Shown: piece by piece, positions 1 to 6,137 of the stretch
Position numbering within the stretch: the first letter of the stretch is position 1
Layout of the letters: each line of letters starts with the position of its first letter
DNA from: Candidatus Odyssella thessalonicensis
Lineage (GTDB): Bacteria > Pseudomonadota > Alphaproteobacteria > Bin65
Direction of reading: 5' to 3'
DNA length: 8,912 bases
Assembly: GCA_005240015.1 (NCBI GenBank)
Contig: SBBV01000531.1
Span: 1 to 8,912 of the forward strand
Program-made: the position numbers and the translations under genes
Notes under the pieces: model-generated
What the model was told of the DNA's origin: nothing
Seen by the model: only the letters and a program-made list of their open reading frames with translations
Database searches by the model: none

Positions 1-857
1 CCTATCAGGAATCACTCGCGCGCCACGACATCATGGCCGGCCAGGTGCTCGTGACGCTGAGCGACACCGAGGAGCGCCGGCGCCATCTCAACGCGCGCGC
101 GACGCTGCTGACGCTGCTCGACGTCGGCGCCGTGCCGGTGATCAACGAGAACGACACGGTCGCCACGGAGGAGATCCGCTTCGGCGACAACGACCGGCTC
201 GGCGCGCGCGTGGCGCAGATGGTGAGCGCCGACACGCTCGTGCTGTTCTCCGACATCGACGGGCTCTACACCGCCAATCCCAAGCAGGATGCCGGCGCCG
301 AGCATTTGGCCGAGATCCGCGAGATCACGCCCGCGATCGTGGCGATGGCCGGCGCCCCGGTGAGCGCCGACAGCCGCGGCGGCATGATCACGAAGCTCGA
401 AGCGGCCAAGATCGCGTTCGGTGCCGGCTGCCGCATGGCGATCGCCGACGGCCGTATCCTCCATCCGCTCAGGGCGCTGCGGCAGGGCGCCCGCTGCACC
501 TGGTTCCTGCCGCCGGCCGAGCCGCGCACGGCGAGAAAGCGCTGGATCGCCTCGGCGATCCTCTCGGGCGGCGCCGTGACCGTCGACGACGGCGCCGCCA
601 AGGCGCTGCGCCAAGGCCGCAGCCTGCTCCCCGCCGGCATCGTCGCGATCGAGGGCCGCTTCAAGCGCGGCGACGCGATTATGGTGCGCGACAAGGACGG
701 CCGCGAGATCGCGCGCGGCCTTTCGGCCTACTCCGCCGAGGATGCGGCGCTGATCAAGGGCCGGAAGAGCGCCGACATCGAGGCGATTCTGGGATATCGC
801 GGCCGCGACGAGCTCATCCACCGCGACGATCTCGTGCTCATCGAGCGCGGAACGTGA
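1..857 (+). CDS. proB: Glutamate 5-kinase, 3' part (5' end outside window)
   Basis: ProB phosphorylates the gamma-carboxylate of glutamate with ATP, the first and usually proline-inhibited step of cytosolic proline synthesis. The frame is open from base 3 and gives 284 residues before TGA at 855-857. Bacterial ProB is about 370 residues, so roughly 90 N-terminal residues, including the ATP-binding glycine region, lie to the left. Seen here are the amino-acid-kinase core motifs VINENDTV and FGDNDRLGA, the [12 protein letters not shown] segment and the SRGGMITK nucleotide-site loop. The last 90 or so residues (from about [11 protein letters not shown]) match the C-terminal PUA domain found in long-form ProB. 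The ATG at base 33 is internal and not the start. The partner gene proA lies 914 bases downstream rather than adjacent. Family assignment is secure. Confidence 0.97.
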   Translation, partial: YQESLARHDIMAGQVLVTLSDTEERRRHLNARATLLTLLDVGAVPVINENDTVATEEIRFGDNDRLGARVAQMVSADTLVLFSDIDGLYTANPKQDAGAEHLAEIREITPAIVAMAGAPVSADSRGGMITKLEAAKIAFGAGCRMAIADGRILHPLRALRQGARCTWFLPPAEPRTARKRWIASAILSGGAVTVDDGAAKALRQGRSLLPAGIVAIEGRFKRGDAIMVRDKDGREIARGLSAYSAEDAALIKGRKSADIEAILGYRGRDELIHRDDLVLIERGT

Positions 858-873
858 CGCCAGCCGCGCGCAT

Positions 874-900
874 CGTCGCATCCGCCTAGTTCATGCGACG
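874..900. terminator. 8-bp inverted repeat just after proB
   Basis: CGTCGCAT (874-881) and ATGCGACG (893-900) are perfect reverse complements around an 11-base loop, starting 17 bases after the proB stop. No T tract follows on either strand, so it is not a classical intrinsic terminator. It could be a 3' mRNA-stabilising or Rho-associated hairpin. The position argues for a transcript boundary; the function is inferred. Confidence 0.35.
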
Positions 901-1035
901 TAGATATCGGCCGCATTGATGCCAAGATGTTCAATAAGCTGCAATTCGCGGGTCGGCACAGCGCGACGTGGGCCGGCCGAGACGCGGCAGATTTTCATCG
1001 GCTTTAGGAACCAAGAAATATTTGCCGCGTAGCTT

Positions 1036-1052
1036 GAGGCGCCTTGCGCCTC
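1036..1052. repeat. 7-bp perfect hairpin in the spacer
   Basis: GAGGCGC (1036-1042) and GCGCCTC (1046-1052) pair perfectly around a 3-base loop. GCTT at 1032-1035 could pair with AAGC at 1063-1066 as an outer helix across an internal loop. No T run follows on either strand. It may be part of the leader of the exported-protein gene that starts at 1157, or a structural remnant. Function unknown. Confidence 0.3.
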
Positions 1053-1156
1053 TCGGGCTTCAAAGCGAGGGACCAGCCCAGGGCCGGCCGAATGCCGAGC
1101 GACGGGGGCGGCCGCATAATTCGCAAAGCCTTCACCGCCAACTCGAAACGATAGGG

Positions 1157-1624
1157 ATGACTGCATTGCGAGCCATCATCACGGGCCTTTTTCTGTCCGC
1201 GCTCGGCGCAACCTCCGTTCCCGCGCAAGGGGTTACCCAGGACGGCATCGCCTTCGACGACGCGAAGCACCGCGGCTGGTATGTCCGCTTCTGGACCGGC
1301 AGCTGCAAGGAGCTGCGCGTCACGTGCCTCTCCGGCGCTCCCTACTGGGCCGAAATCATGCAGCGGCTGCTCGTCCAGGTTCCCCCGGAGCGTCAGGAGC
1401 GGCTGCGCACGCGCCTGATCCTGCTCGGCCAGCGCATCGGCTACGAATGGGCCAAGGAAAACAGCATCCGCCGCATCAACAACGAGCACATCAAGTCGTG
1501 GTCGGCGGACTTGAAGCAGAACGTCTCCAATCTCGAGCCGGCGGTGGCGCGCATCGAGCAGCATGCGCGCCAGCTCTTGGGCGGCAGCGGCGATCCGCGG
1601 CCCAGCCACGCCTGGCGGCGCTAA
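1157..1624 (+). CDS. Small exported protein of unknown function
   Basis: A 155-residue protein that I do not recognise. Residues 1-24 form a Sec-type signal peptide: a short basic start, the hydrophobic stretch AIITGLFLSALGATS, and a likely cleavage after VPA before QG, so the product should be periplasmic or secreted. The mature part has an aromatic segment (RGWYVRFWTGSC) with two cysteines six residues apart (GSCKELRVTC) that could form a disulfide. A charged, mostly helical C-terminal half follows, rich in Arg, Gln and Leu. The ATG at 1157 was chosen because it places the signal peptide at the N-terminus; the frame is open further upstream but without signal-like sequence. AGGG touches the ATG and is too close to be an ideal ribosome binding site. 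The gene sits between proB and proA, which are normally adjacent. Codon bias matches the neighbours, supporting a real gene. Confidence 0.75.
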   Translation: MTALRAIITGLFLSALGATSVPAQGVTQDGIAFDDAKHRGWYVRFWTGSCKELRVTCLSGAPYWAEIMQRLLVQVPPERQERLRTRLILLGQRIGYEWAKENSIRRINNEHIKSWSADLKQNVSNLEPAVARIEQHARQLLGGSGDPRPSHAWRR

Positions 1625-1771
1625 TCGCGAGCCGGCACGGACCGACACGGACGAACGGGACCTCCACCGACCGCCATCGACGGGAACGTCCTTGGCCGTC
1701 CGTGCAAGCCTGTGTTCCTCCGCGTGATTCCAGGGGTGAAAACCGCCCGCGGCTGCGCTAATTTCCGGCCC

Positions 1772-3055
1772 ATGACCGCGCTGCGCGCCACCACGCCGCA
1801 AGAGCTCGCCGAGACCATGAGAGGGCTCGGCGCGCGCGCGCGTGCGGCCGCCCAGGTGCTGAAGCAGGCCTCGAGCGAGCGCAAGAACGCGGCGCTCCGC
1901 GCCGCCGCCCAGGCCCTGCGCGACGAGACCAAGGCGATCCTCGCCGCCAATGCGCGCGACGTCGAAGCCGTGCGCGCGCGCGGCGCCACCGAGGCCTTCG
2001 TCGACCGCCTCGCGCTCAACGCGGCTCGCATCGCCGGCACGGCCAGAGGCCTCGACGACGTCGCCGCGTTTCCCGATCCGGTCGGCCACGTCATGGCCGA
2101 ATGGACCCGGCCCAACGGGCTCGTGATCCAGCGCGTGCGCGTGCCGCTCGGCGTGATCGGCGTGATCTACGAATCGCGCCCCAACGTCACCGCCGATGCC
2201 GGCGGCCTGTGCTTGAAGGCCGGCAACGCCGCGATCCTGCGCGGCGGCTCGGAGAGCTTCCACACCGCGCGCGCGATCGGCGCCTGCCTTACCAAGGGCC
2301 TGCGCGAGGCCGATCTGCCCGAGGACGCGATCCAGCTCGTGCCCACGACCGACCGCGAGGCGGTGGGGCACATGCTGAAGATGATCGACTTCATCGACAT
2401 CATCGTCCCGCGCGGCGGCAAATCGCTGATCGCGCGCGTGCAGCAGGAGAGCCGCATCCCGGTGATCGCGCACCTCGACGGCAATTGCCATGTCTATGTC
2501 GACGGCAAGGCCGATCTCGCGATGGCGCGCAAGGTGGTGATGAACGCGAAGATGCGCCGGGTTTCGGTCTGCGGCGCGGCAGAGACGCTGCTCGTCGACC
2601 GCGCCGCCGCGCCGACGCATCTGACTCCGGTCGTCAAGGATCTGCTCGACGCGGGCTGCGAAGTGCGCGGCGACGAGGCGACGCGCGCGGTCGATGCGCG
2701 CGTCAAGCCCGCGAGCGAGGACGACTACTACACGGAGTTCCTTGAGCCGATCATTGCCGCCAAGATCGTCGACGGCGTCGGCGCCGCCATCGCGCATGTC
2801 GAGAAATACGGCTCGCACCACACCGACGCGATCGTGACCGAGGACAAGGCGGCCGCCGAGCGCTTCTTGAACGAAGTCGACAGCGCGATCGTGCTCGTCA
2901 ACGCGTCGACCCAGTTCGCCGACGGCGCCGAGTTCGGCATGGGTGCCGAGATCGGCATTTCCACGGGCCGCCTGCACGCGCGCGGGCCCGTCGGCGCCGA
3001 GCAGCTCACCTCGATGAAATACGTCGTGCGCGGCACGGGCCAGGTCCGGCCGTGA
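1772..3055 (+). CDS. proA: Gamma-glutamyl phosphate reductase
   Basis: ProA reduces gamma-glutamyl phosphate with NADPH to glutamate-5-semialdehyde, the second step of proline synthesis, taking its unstable substrate from ProB. The 427 residues match the usual 415-430. Family motifs are plain: [19 protein letters not shown] (about residues 124-142), [25 protein letters not shown], and the nucleophile region [17 protein letters not shown] with the catalytic Cys at residue 267. The C-terminal motifs [17 protein letters not shown] and [13 protein letters not shown] are intact. The ATG at 1772 is preferred because family similarity begins soon after it. The in-frame GTG at 1712 would add 20 residues of non-family sequence. 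No clear Shine-Dalgarno precedes 1772. nadD begins 22 bases after the stop, suggesting co-transcription. The Val-Ser before SVCG's Cys, where I recall Thr-Gly being common, is a mild oddity. Confidence 0.97.
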   Translation: MTALRATTPQELAETMRGLGARARAAAQVLKQASSERKNAALRAAAQALRDETKAILAANARDVEAVRARGATEAFVDRLALNAARIAGTARGLDDVAAFPDPVGHVMAEWTRPNGLVIQRVRVPLGVIGVIYESRPNVTADAGGLCLKAGNAAILRGGSESFHTARAIGACLTKGLREADLPEDAIQLVPTTDREAVGHMLKMIDFIDIIVPRGGKSLIARVQQESRIPVIAHLDGNCHVYVDGKADLAMARKVVMNAKMRRVSVCGAAETLLVDRAAAPTHLTPVVKDLLDAGCEVRGDEATRAVDARVKPASEDDYYTEFLEPIIAAKIVDGVGAAIAHVEKYGSHHTDAIVTEDKAAAERFLNEVDSAIVLVNASTQFADGAEFGMGAEIGISTGRLHARGPVGAEQLTSMKYVVRGTGQVRP

Positions 3056-3077
3056 AAGCGCGGCGCTGACGGGATAA

Positions 3078-3719
3078 GTGGCGCCGCACCGGCAATCACC
3101 GTCTCCCTCCGCGACCCGCTGGCACCCCGGCCCGCCCTCGCACTTCGGCCGCGGCGCCGTCGGGTTGCTCGGCGGCTCGTTCAACCCCGCGCATGAGGGC
3201 CACATCCACATCGCGCGCACGGCGATGGAGCGGCTCGGCCTCGACGAGGTGTGGTGGCTGGTCTCGCCCGGCAATCCGCTGAAGGCCGAGCGCGGCATGG
3301 CGCCGCTCCAAGAGCGCTTCGCCTCCGCGGCGGCGCTTGCGCACAACGGCGCGATGCGGGTGACCGACATCGAGCGCGAGCTCGGCACGCGCTACACGGC
3401 CGAATCGATCCGGCGACTGCGCGCGCGCTACCCGCGCCGCGCCTTCGTCTGGCTCATGGGCGCCGACAACCTCGCCCAGATCCCGGCCTGGAAGGATTGG
3501 TCATTGATTTTTCACATGGTTCCCGTTGCCGTCTTTGCCCGCCCCCACTATCTTGAAAGAGCGCTGTCAGGTGCTGCATCCGCGCGGTTCCGGGACGGCC
3601 GTCTGCCCGAGCGGGCAGCGCGGACTCTGGCCCGGCACCGGCCGCCGGCATGGATCTTCATCCATTCCCGGCTCGTCGCAGCGTCCGCCAGTGCGATCCG
3701 CGCCCGCCGGCGACCGTAG
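3078..3719 (+). CDS. nadD: Nicotinate-nucleotide adenylyltransferase
   Basis: NadD joins nicotinic acid mononucleotide to AMP from ATP, forming deamido-NAD in cytosolic NAD synthesis. The 213 residues carry the nucleotidyltransferase signature GGSFNPAHEGH (residues 32-42), the WLMGADN segment (about 125-131) with the following PAWKDW, and the C-terminal ATP-binding motif SASAIR (203-208), a form of the usual S-x-S/T-x-IR. The start is GTG at 3078, preceded by GGGA with short spacing; no ATG lies in frame before the signature. This leaves a basic, proline-rich N-terminal extension of about 27 residues, as in many alphaproteobacterial NadD proteins. It lies 22 bases after proA and upstream of rsfS, the usual order. 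Assignment is firm; the exact start is less so. Confidence 0.95.
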   Translation: MAPHRQSPSPSATRWHPGPPSHFGRGAVGLLGGSFNPAHEGHIHIARTAMERLGLDEVWWLVSPGNPLKAERGMAPLQERFASAAALAHNGAMRVTDIERELGTRYTAESIRRLRARYPRRAFVWLMGADNLAQIPAWKDWSLIFHMVPVAVFARPHYLERALSGAASARFRDGRLPERAARTLARHRPPAWIFIHSRLVAASASAIRARRRP

Positions 3720-3766
3720 CGCCCGCGGGGTCAGGCCAACCGGGTGGGGCAGTGCCGCGAGGTGAG

Positions 3767-3778
3767 CGGGGCGCCCCG
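3767..3778. repeat. 12-bp perfect GC palindrome before the rsfS ribosome binding site
   Basis: CGGGGCGCCCCG is its own reverse complement and ends two bases before the Shine-Dalgarno sequence of rsfS. In RNA it could form a 4-bp stem with a GCGC loop. It may affect translation initiation, or may be chance in GC-rich DNA. Confidence 0.3.
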
Positions 3779-3780
3779 AG

Positions 3781-3785
3781 AGGAG
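3781..3785 (+). promoter_or_regulatory. Strong ribosome binding site of rsfS, pointing at an ATA codon
   Basis: AGGAG, within GAGAGGAGAG, is the best Shine-Dalgarno match in the window. Nine bases downstream, in the rsfS frame, is ATA (3795-3797) rather than ATG. The nearest canonical codon is GTG at 3804, 18 bases after the AGGAG, which is too far for normal use. The site therefore decides the probable start but leaves the codon unexplained. Confidence 0.6.
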
Positions 3786-3803
3786 AGTAACGCCATACCC
3801 AAA

Positions 3804-4172
3804 GTGAAAAGCGGACTGCCGTCGGCCCAAGAGCAAGTGCGGCTGATCACGGCGTCGCTCGACGATGACAAGGCAGAGGATGTGGTCGTCGTCGATCTCG
3901 TGGGCAAAGCAAGCTTTGCCGATTTCATGGTCATCGCCACCGGACGTTCGGACCGGCAAGTGGGCGCGATGGCCGACCATCTGATCCGAAAGCTCAAAGC
4001 GGAAGGGATAGGGCAGGTGCCGGCCGAGGGGATGGGCCAGCGCGACTGGGTGCTGCTCGATTCCGGCGACGTGGTCGTGCACCTGTTCCGGCCCGAGGTG
4101 CGGAGCTTCTACAATCTCGAGAAGCTCTGGTCCGACGAGCCGGCCCAGGCCCGCGCCGAGCGCATCGCGTAG
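3804..4172 (+). CDS. rsfS: Ribosomal silencing factor RsfS (Iojap/DUF143 family)
   Basis: RsfS binds ribosomal protein uL14 on the 50S subunit and blocks subunit joining, lowering translation under starvation. The core shows the family pattern: DVVVVDLVGKASFADFMVIATG, then SDRQVGAMADHLIRKLK, EGMGQRDWVLLDSGDVVVHLF and a terminal RSFYNLEKLWSD. From GTG 3804 the protein has 122 residues, within the family range of about 105-140. The start is uncertain. A strong AGGAG at 3781-3785 is ideally spaced for the in-frame ATA at 3795, which would give 125 residues starting before PKVKSG. Earlier GTGs at 3744 and 3762 would place the ribosome binding site inside the gene. I give 3804 as the first canonical codon after the site. 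The neighbours nadD and rlmH are its usual partners, but an opposing oxidoreductase gene now separates it from rlmH. Confidence 0.93.
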   Translation: MKSGLPSAQEQVRLITASLDDDKAEDVVVVDLVGKASFADFMVIATGRSDRQVGAMADHLIRKLKAEGIGQVPAEGMGQRDWVLLDSGDVVVHLFRPEVRSFYNLEKLWSDEPAQARAERIA

Positions 4173-4176
4173 AGCG

Positions 4177-4204
4177 GCTGCGGCGCGTTCAGCGCCGGAA
4201 CAGC
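4177..4204. terminator. Hairpin between convergent rsfS and oxidoreductase genes
   Basis: CGGCGC (4181-4186) and GCGCCG (4192-4197) pair around a 5-base loop, and GCTG (4177-4180) can extend the stem with CAGC (4201-4204) across a GAA bulge. It starts 5 bases after the rsfS stop and covers the stop codon of the opposing gene. No T tract follows, so a shared bidirectional terminator is plausible but not shown. Confidence 0.35.
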
Positions 4205-5472
4205 CGGGCGTAAAGAGCGCGCGACGCCACCACGACTTCGGCAATTGCCGCCAGCGGCAGCGCGCGCAACGTCGAGACGGGAAAGGGGAGTGCATCCCAC
4301 GGCTCCCCGAGCGCGCGCCGCGCGAGGATCACGCCCAGCGCCGTTGCCAGGGCGAGGCCGCGTCCGTTGTAGCCAAGCGCCGCGATCAGGCCGGGCGCCG
4401 GCTCGTGGAGATGGGGCAGCATGTCGAAGGTGAGCGCCCCTTTCCCATACCAGTGGAATTCGAAGCGGGGGTTTTCGATCTGCGGAAACATGCGGCGCAC
4501 CGAGGCCGCAAGCGCGCGAAAGCTCATCGCATCCGGCCGGGTCGGGGGCGTGAAGCCGCCCGGCCCGCCCATGACCAGCCGTCCGCTCGCATCGAGCCGG
4601 AAGTAGCGCAATAGCACGCGCGTGTCGGCGCAGGCCTGACCTTCGGGCAAGATGCTGCGGCGGACCGCCTCGGAAAGCGGCGCGGTGGCGATTTGCACGC
4701 TGTGCGCGCGCATCACCGCCCCGCGCAAACGCGGCCACAACCGGCCGGTGTAGGCATTTGTGCAGACCAGCACCCAGTCCGCGCTGACCCGCCCCTGCTG
4801 CGTCTCGATCAGCCATCGTCCGTCGCCGCGGGCGATGCGGACGACTTCGCTGCGGCCGTGGAGCCTCGCTCCGGCACGCGCCGCCGCGGCGGCGAGCCCG
4901 CGCGCATAGGAGAGCGGCTGGATGGTGCCGCCGCGTCGATCGAGCCAGCCGCCGGCGTATTCGCGCGTGCCGAGCAGTCCCGCCAAACGCTCGCGGTCGA
5001 GCCATTCGACGGGCGCGCCGCGCTTCTGCCATTGCTCCATGCGTCGGCGCAGCGTTGGGAGCGCGCTCGGCCTCGGCGTGGCCTGGATCCACCCGCAGCG
5101 CTGCGCCTCGCACGCGATGCCGTGCTTCTCGACCAGATCGAAGAGGAAGCCGGGCCCAGCGTCGCCGAGGGCCACCATGCGCCCGCCCATCCTGCGCCCG
5201 AACGCACCGATCAGCGCGTCGGGATCGAGATGATAGCCTGCGATCACCTGCCCGCCGGCACGGCCCGATGTGCCCCAGCCCACGTCCCTGGCCTCGAGCA
5301 CGCGCACGGTTGCGCCGCGCTCGGCCAGCGCCAGCGCCGCCGAAACGCCGGTGATCCCGCCGCCGATGATGGCGGCATCGGCCATGGCATGCTCCTCGAG
5401 CGGCAGCGCGTTTATGGGCGCGGTCGCGGTTTCCTCCCACAATGACCAGGGGAACGGACCGCCTTGCTTCAT
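4189..5472 (-). CDS. FAD-dependent oxidoreductase, DAO family (gamma-glutamylputrescine oxidase-like)
   Basis: A 427-residue flavoprotein of the D-amino-acid oxidase (DAO) superfamily, which oxidises amines or amino acids at a C-N bond using FAD. The dinucleotide-binding fold is clear: AAIIGGGITGVSAALALAE (GGGITG at residues 37-42), then LEARDVGWGTSGRAGGQ, a stretch typical of PuuB/OrdL-type enzymes. The N-terminal PFPWSLWEETA, just before the Rossmann fold, also resembles that subgroup. The C-terminal FAD segment GLIAALGYNGRGLALATALG is present. No signal peptide is seen, so it is probably cytosolic. ATG at 5472 was chosen; TTG at 5481 would add three residues. Neither has a good ribosome binding site. 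The gene runs against the operon, convergent with rsfS (16 bases apart) and divergent from rlmH (65 bases). Putrescine breakdown is only a guess, since no puu-type neighbours are visible. The substrate is unknown. Confidence 0.9.
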   Translation of the reverse strand: MKQGGPFPWSLWEETATAPINALPLEEHAMADAAIIGGGITGVSAALALAERGATVRVLEARDVGWGTSGRAGGQVIAGYHLDPDALIGAFGRRMGGRMVALGDAGPGFLFDLVEKHGIACEAQRCGWIQATPRPSALPTLRRRMEQWQKRGAPVEWLDRERLAGLLGTREYAGGWLDRRGGTIQPLSYARGLAAAAARAGARLHGRSEVVRIARGDGRWLIETQQGRVSADWVLVCTNAYTGRLWPRLRGAVMRAHSVQIATAPLSEAVRRSILPEGQACADTRVLLRYFRLDASGRLVMGGPGGFTPPTRPDAMSFRALAASVRRMFPQIENPRFEFHWYGKGALTFDMLPHLHEPAPGLIAALGYNGRGLALATALGVILARRALGEPWDALPFPVSTLRALPLAAIAEVVVASRALYARLFRR

Positions 5473-5504
5473 CGAATGCAACCGCGCACGCCGCGCCTCG
5501 ATGT

Positions 5505-5537
5505 GCGATAAACGCCCGATTCAGGCGCGTTATCCGC
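5505..5537. promoter_or_regulatory. Imperfect inverted repeat in the divergent region before rlmH
   Basis: GCGATAAACGCC (5505-5516) faces GGCGCGTTATCCGC (5524-5537) across a 7-base loop. The arms pair as CGCC/GGCG and ATAA/TTAT plus a GCG/CGC-type end, with one internal loop and one bulged C, about 11 pairs in all. It ends on the base before the rlmH ATG and lies within the only intergenic DNA shared by rlmH and the divergent oxidoreductase. It could be an operator or an mRNA hairpin covering the rlmH ribosome binding region. This is inferred from position and symmetry only. Confidence 0.35.
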
Positions 5538-5996
5538 ATGGCCATCACTATCATCGCCGTTGGCCGGCTCAAATCCGGCCCGCTCAAGGAGCTGGCCGAC
5601 GAATATCGCCGCCGCCTGCCACTGCCGCTCGAGATCCGCGAGGTCGAGGAGCGGCGGCCATTTGCAGGCGCCGAGCGCAAGCAGCGCGAGGGCGGGCTGA
5701 TCCTCGCCGCGCTGCCGAAGGGCGCGCTCGTCGTCGCGCTCGACGAGCGCGGCAAGGCCTATGACAGCGCCGATTTCGCCAGGCAGCTGGCGGCCTGGCG
5801 CCGGCAGAGCGGCGACAATCTCGCCTTCGTGATCGGCGGCGCCGACGGGCTCGCGCCGGCGGTGCTCGAAAAATCCGCACAGCGCCTCGCCTTCGGCGCG
5901 ATGACTTGGCCGCATCTCCTGGCGCGCGTGATGCTGCTCGAGCAGCTCTACCGCGCTCACACGATCTTGACCGGCCACCCTTACCACCGCGCCTGA
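5538..5996 (+). CDS. rlmH: 23S rRNA (pseudouridine-1915 N3) methyltransferase RlmH
   Basis: RlmH is a SPOUT-class enzyme that uses S-adenosylmethionine to methylate N3 of pseudouridine 1915 in helix 69 of 23S rRNA on assembled 70S ribosomes. The 152 residues match the family length (155 in E. coli). It begins with the usual beta strand ITIIAVGRLKSGPLKELADEY. The knot shows VALDERGK, FVIGGADGL (SAM loop, around residues 101-109) and the C-terminal RVMLLEQLYRAHTILTGHPYHRA, whose HPYHR is diagnostic. ATG at 5538 starts the protein exactly at the family N-terminus, although the frame is open upstream. The AGGCG at 5523-5527 is a weak ribosome binding site at a usable distance. It usually follows rsfS directly; here an oppositely oriented oxidoreductase gene lies between them, so rlmH probably needs its own promoter. 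Confidence 0.96.
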   Translation: MAITIIAVGRLKSGPLKELADEYRRRLPLPLEIREVEERRPFAGAERKQREGGLILAALPKGALVVALDERGKAYDSADFARQLAAWRRQSGDNLAFVIGGADGLAPAVLEKSAQRLAFGAMTWPHLLARVMLLEQLYRAHTILTGHPYHRA

Positions 5997-6070
5997 GGCG
6001 TAGGCCCACAACACACATCCGCCACAGTTGCTGGCAAAGGTTAAAAGCGGTGCGGCGCAGACATGCTGTA

Positions 6071-6097
6071 TTGCGTGCGCTGCTTGGCCTATATAGC
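6071..6097 (+). promoter_or_regulatory. Possible promoter upstream of gpmI
   Basis: CTATATAG at 6089-6096 is a rare AT run in this GC-rich region. TATAGC (6092-6097) could act as a -10 element with TTGCGT (6071-6076) as -35, but the 15-base spacer is short. The 141-base gap after rlmH gives room for a separate gpmI promoter. Weak evidence. Confidence 0.3.
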
Positions 6098-6137
6098 GGC
6101 GGAAATTCGTGAATCTCGGGCTTCGGCGTTAACCAAA

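Larger units (their letters stand above)
858..1156. other. Gene-free spacer between proB and the next gene
   Basis: About 300 bases without a supportable gene. The stretch around 885-1030 is visibly richer in A and T than its neighbours and lacks their codon periodicity. It holds two perfect short inverted repeats (874-900 and 1036-1052, listed separately). A 35-codon minus-strand reading frame ends at 891, but it has no ribosome binding site and no recognisable similarity. No tRNA cloverleaf was seen. Confidence 0.6.

Noticed and set aside
12..881. 289-codon minus-strand frame opposite proB
   Set aside because: Shadow of proB; the composition is dominated by Arg, Ala, His and Asp without recognisable motifs.
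1712..1771. GTG at 1712 as the proA start
   Set aside because: It would add 20 residues unlike any ProA N-terminus, while ATG 1772 gives the usual family length.
1625..1771. Possible RNA element before proA (CGGACG near 1645 could pair with CGTCCG near 1697)
   Set aside because: The loop is about 50 bases and the pairing only 6 bp; no riboswitch or attenuator pattern was recognised.
1004..3388. Very long minus-strand open frame (794 codons) opposite proA
   Set aside because: It is the reverse shadow of proA, nadD and the small exported-protein gene, kept open by GC-rich codons. The product is a low-complexity Arg/Ala/Gly/His-rich string with no motif.
3744..3803. GTG at 3744 or 3762 as the rsfS start
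   Set aside because: These would put the strong AGGAG site and the palindrome inside the gene and add residues outside the family domain. Kept only as alternatives.
4109..5755. 548-codon minus-strand frame across the oxidoreductase and rlmH start
   Set aside because: It is another frame of the same strand as the oxidoreductase, with Arg/Ala-rich composition. The real enzyme frame carries all the FAD motifs.
5997..6137. Possible terminator after rlmH (GCCT/AGGC)
   Set aside because: The stem is only 4 bp with a 7-base loop and no T tract, indistinguishable from chance.
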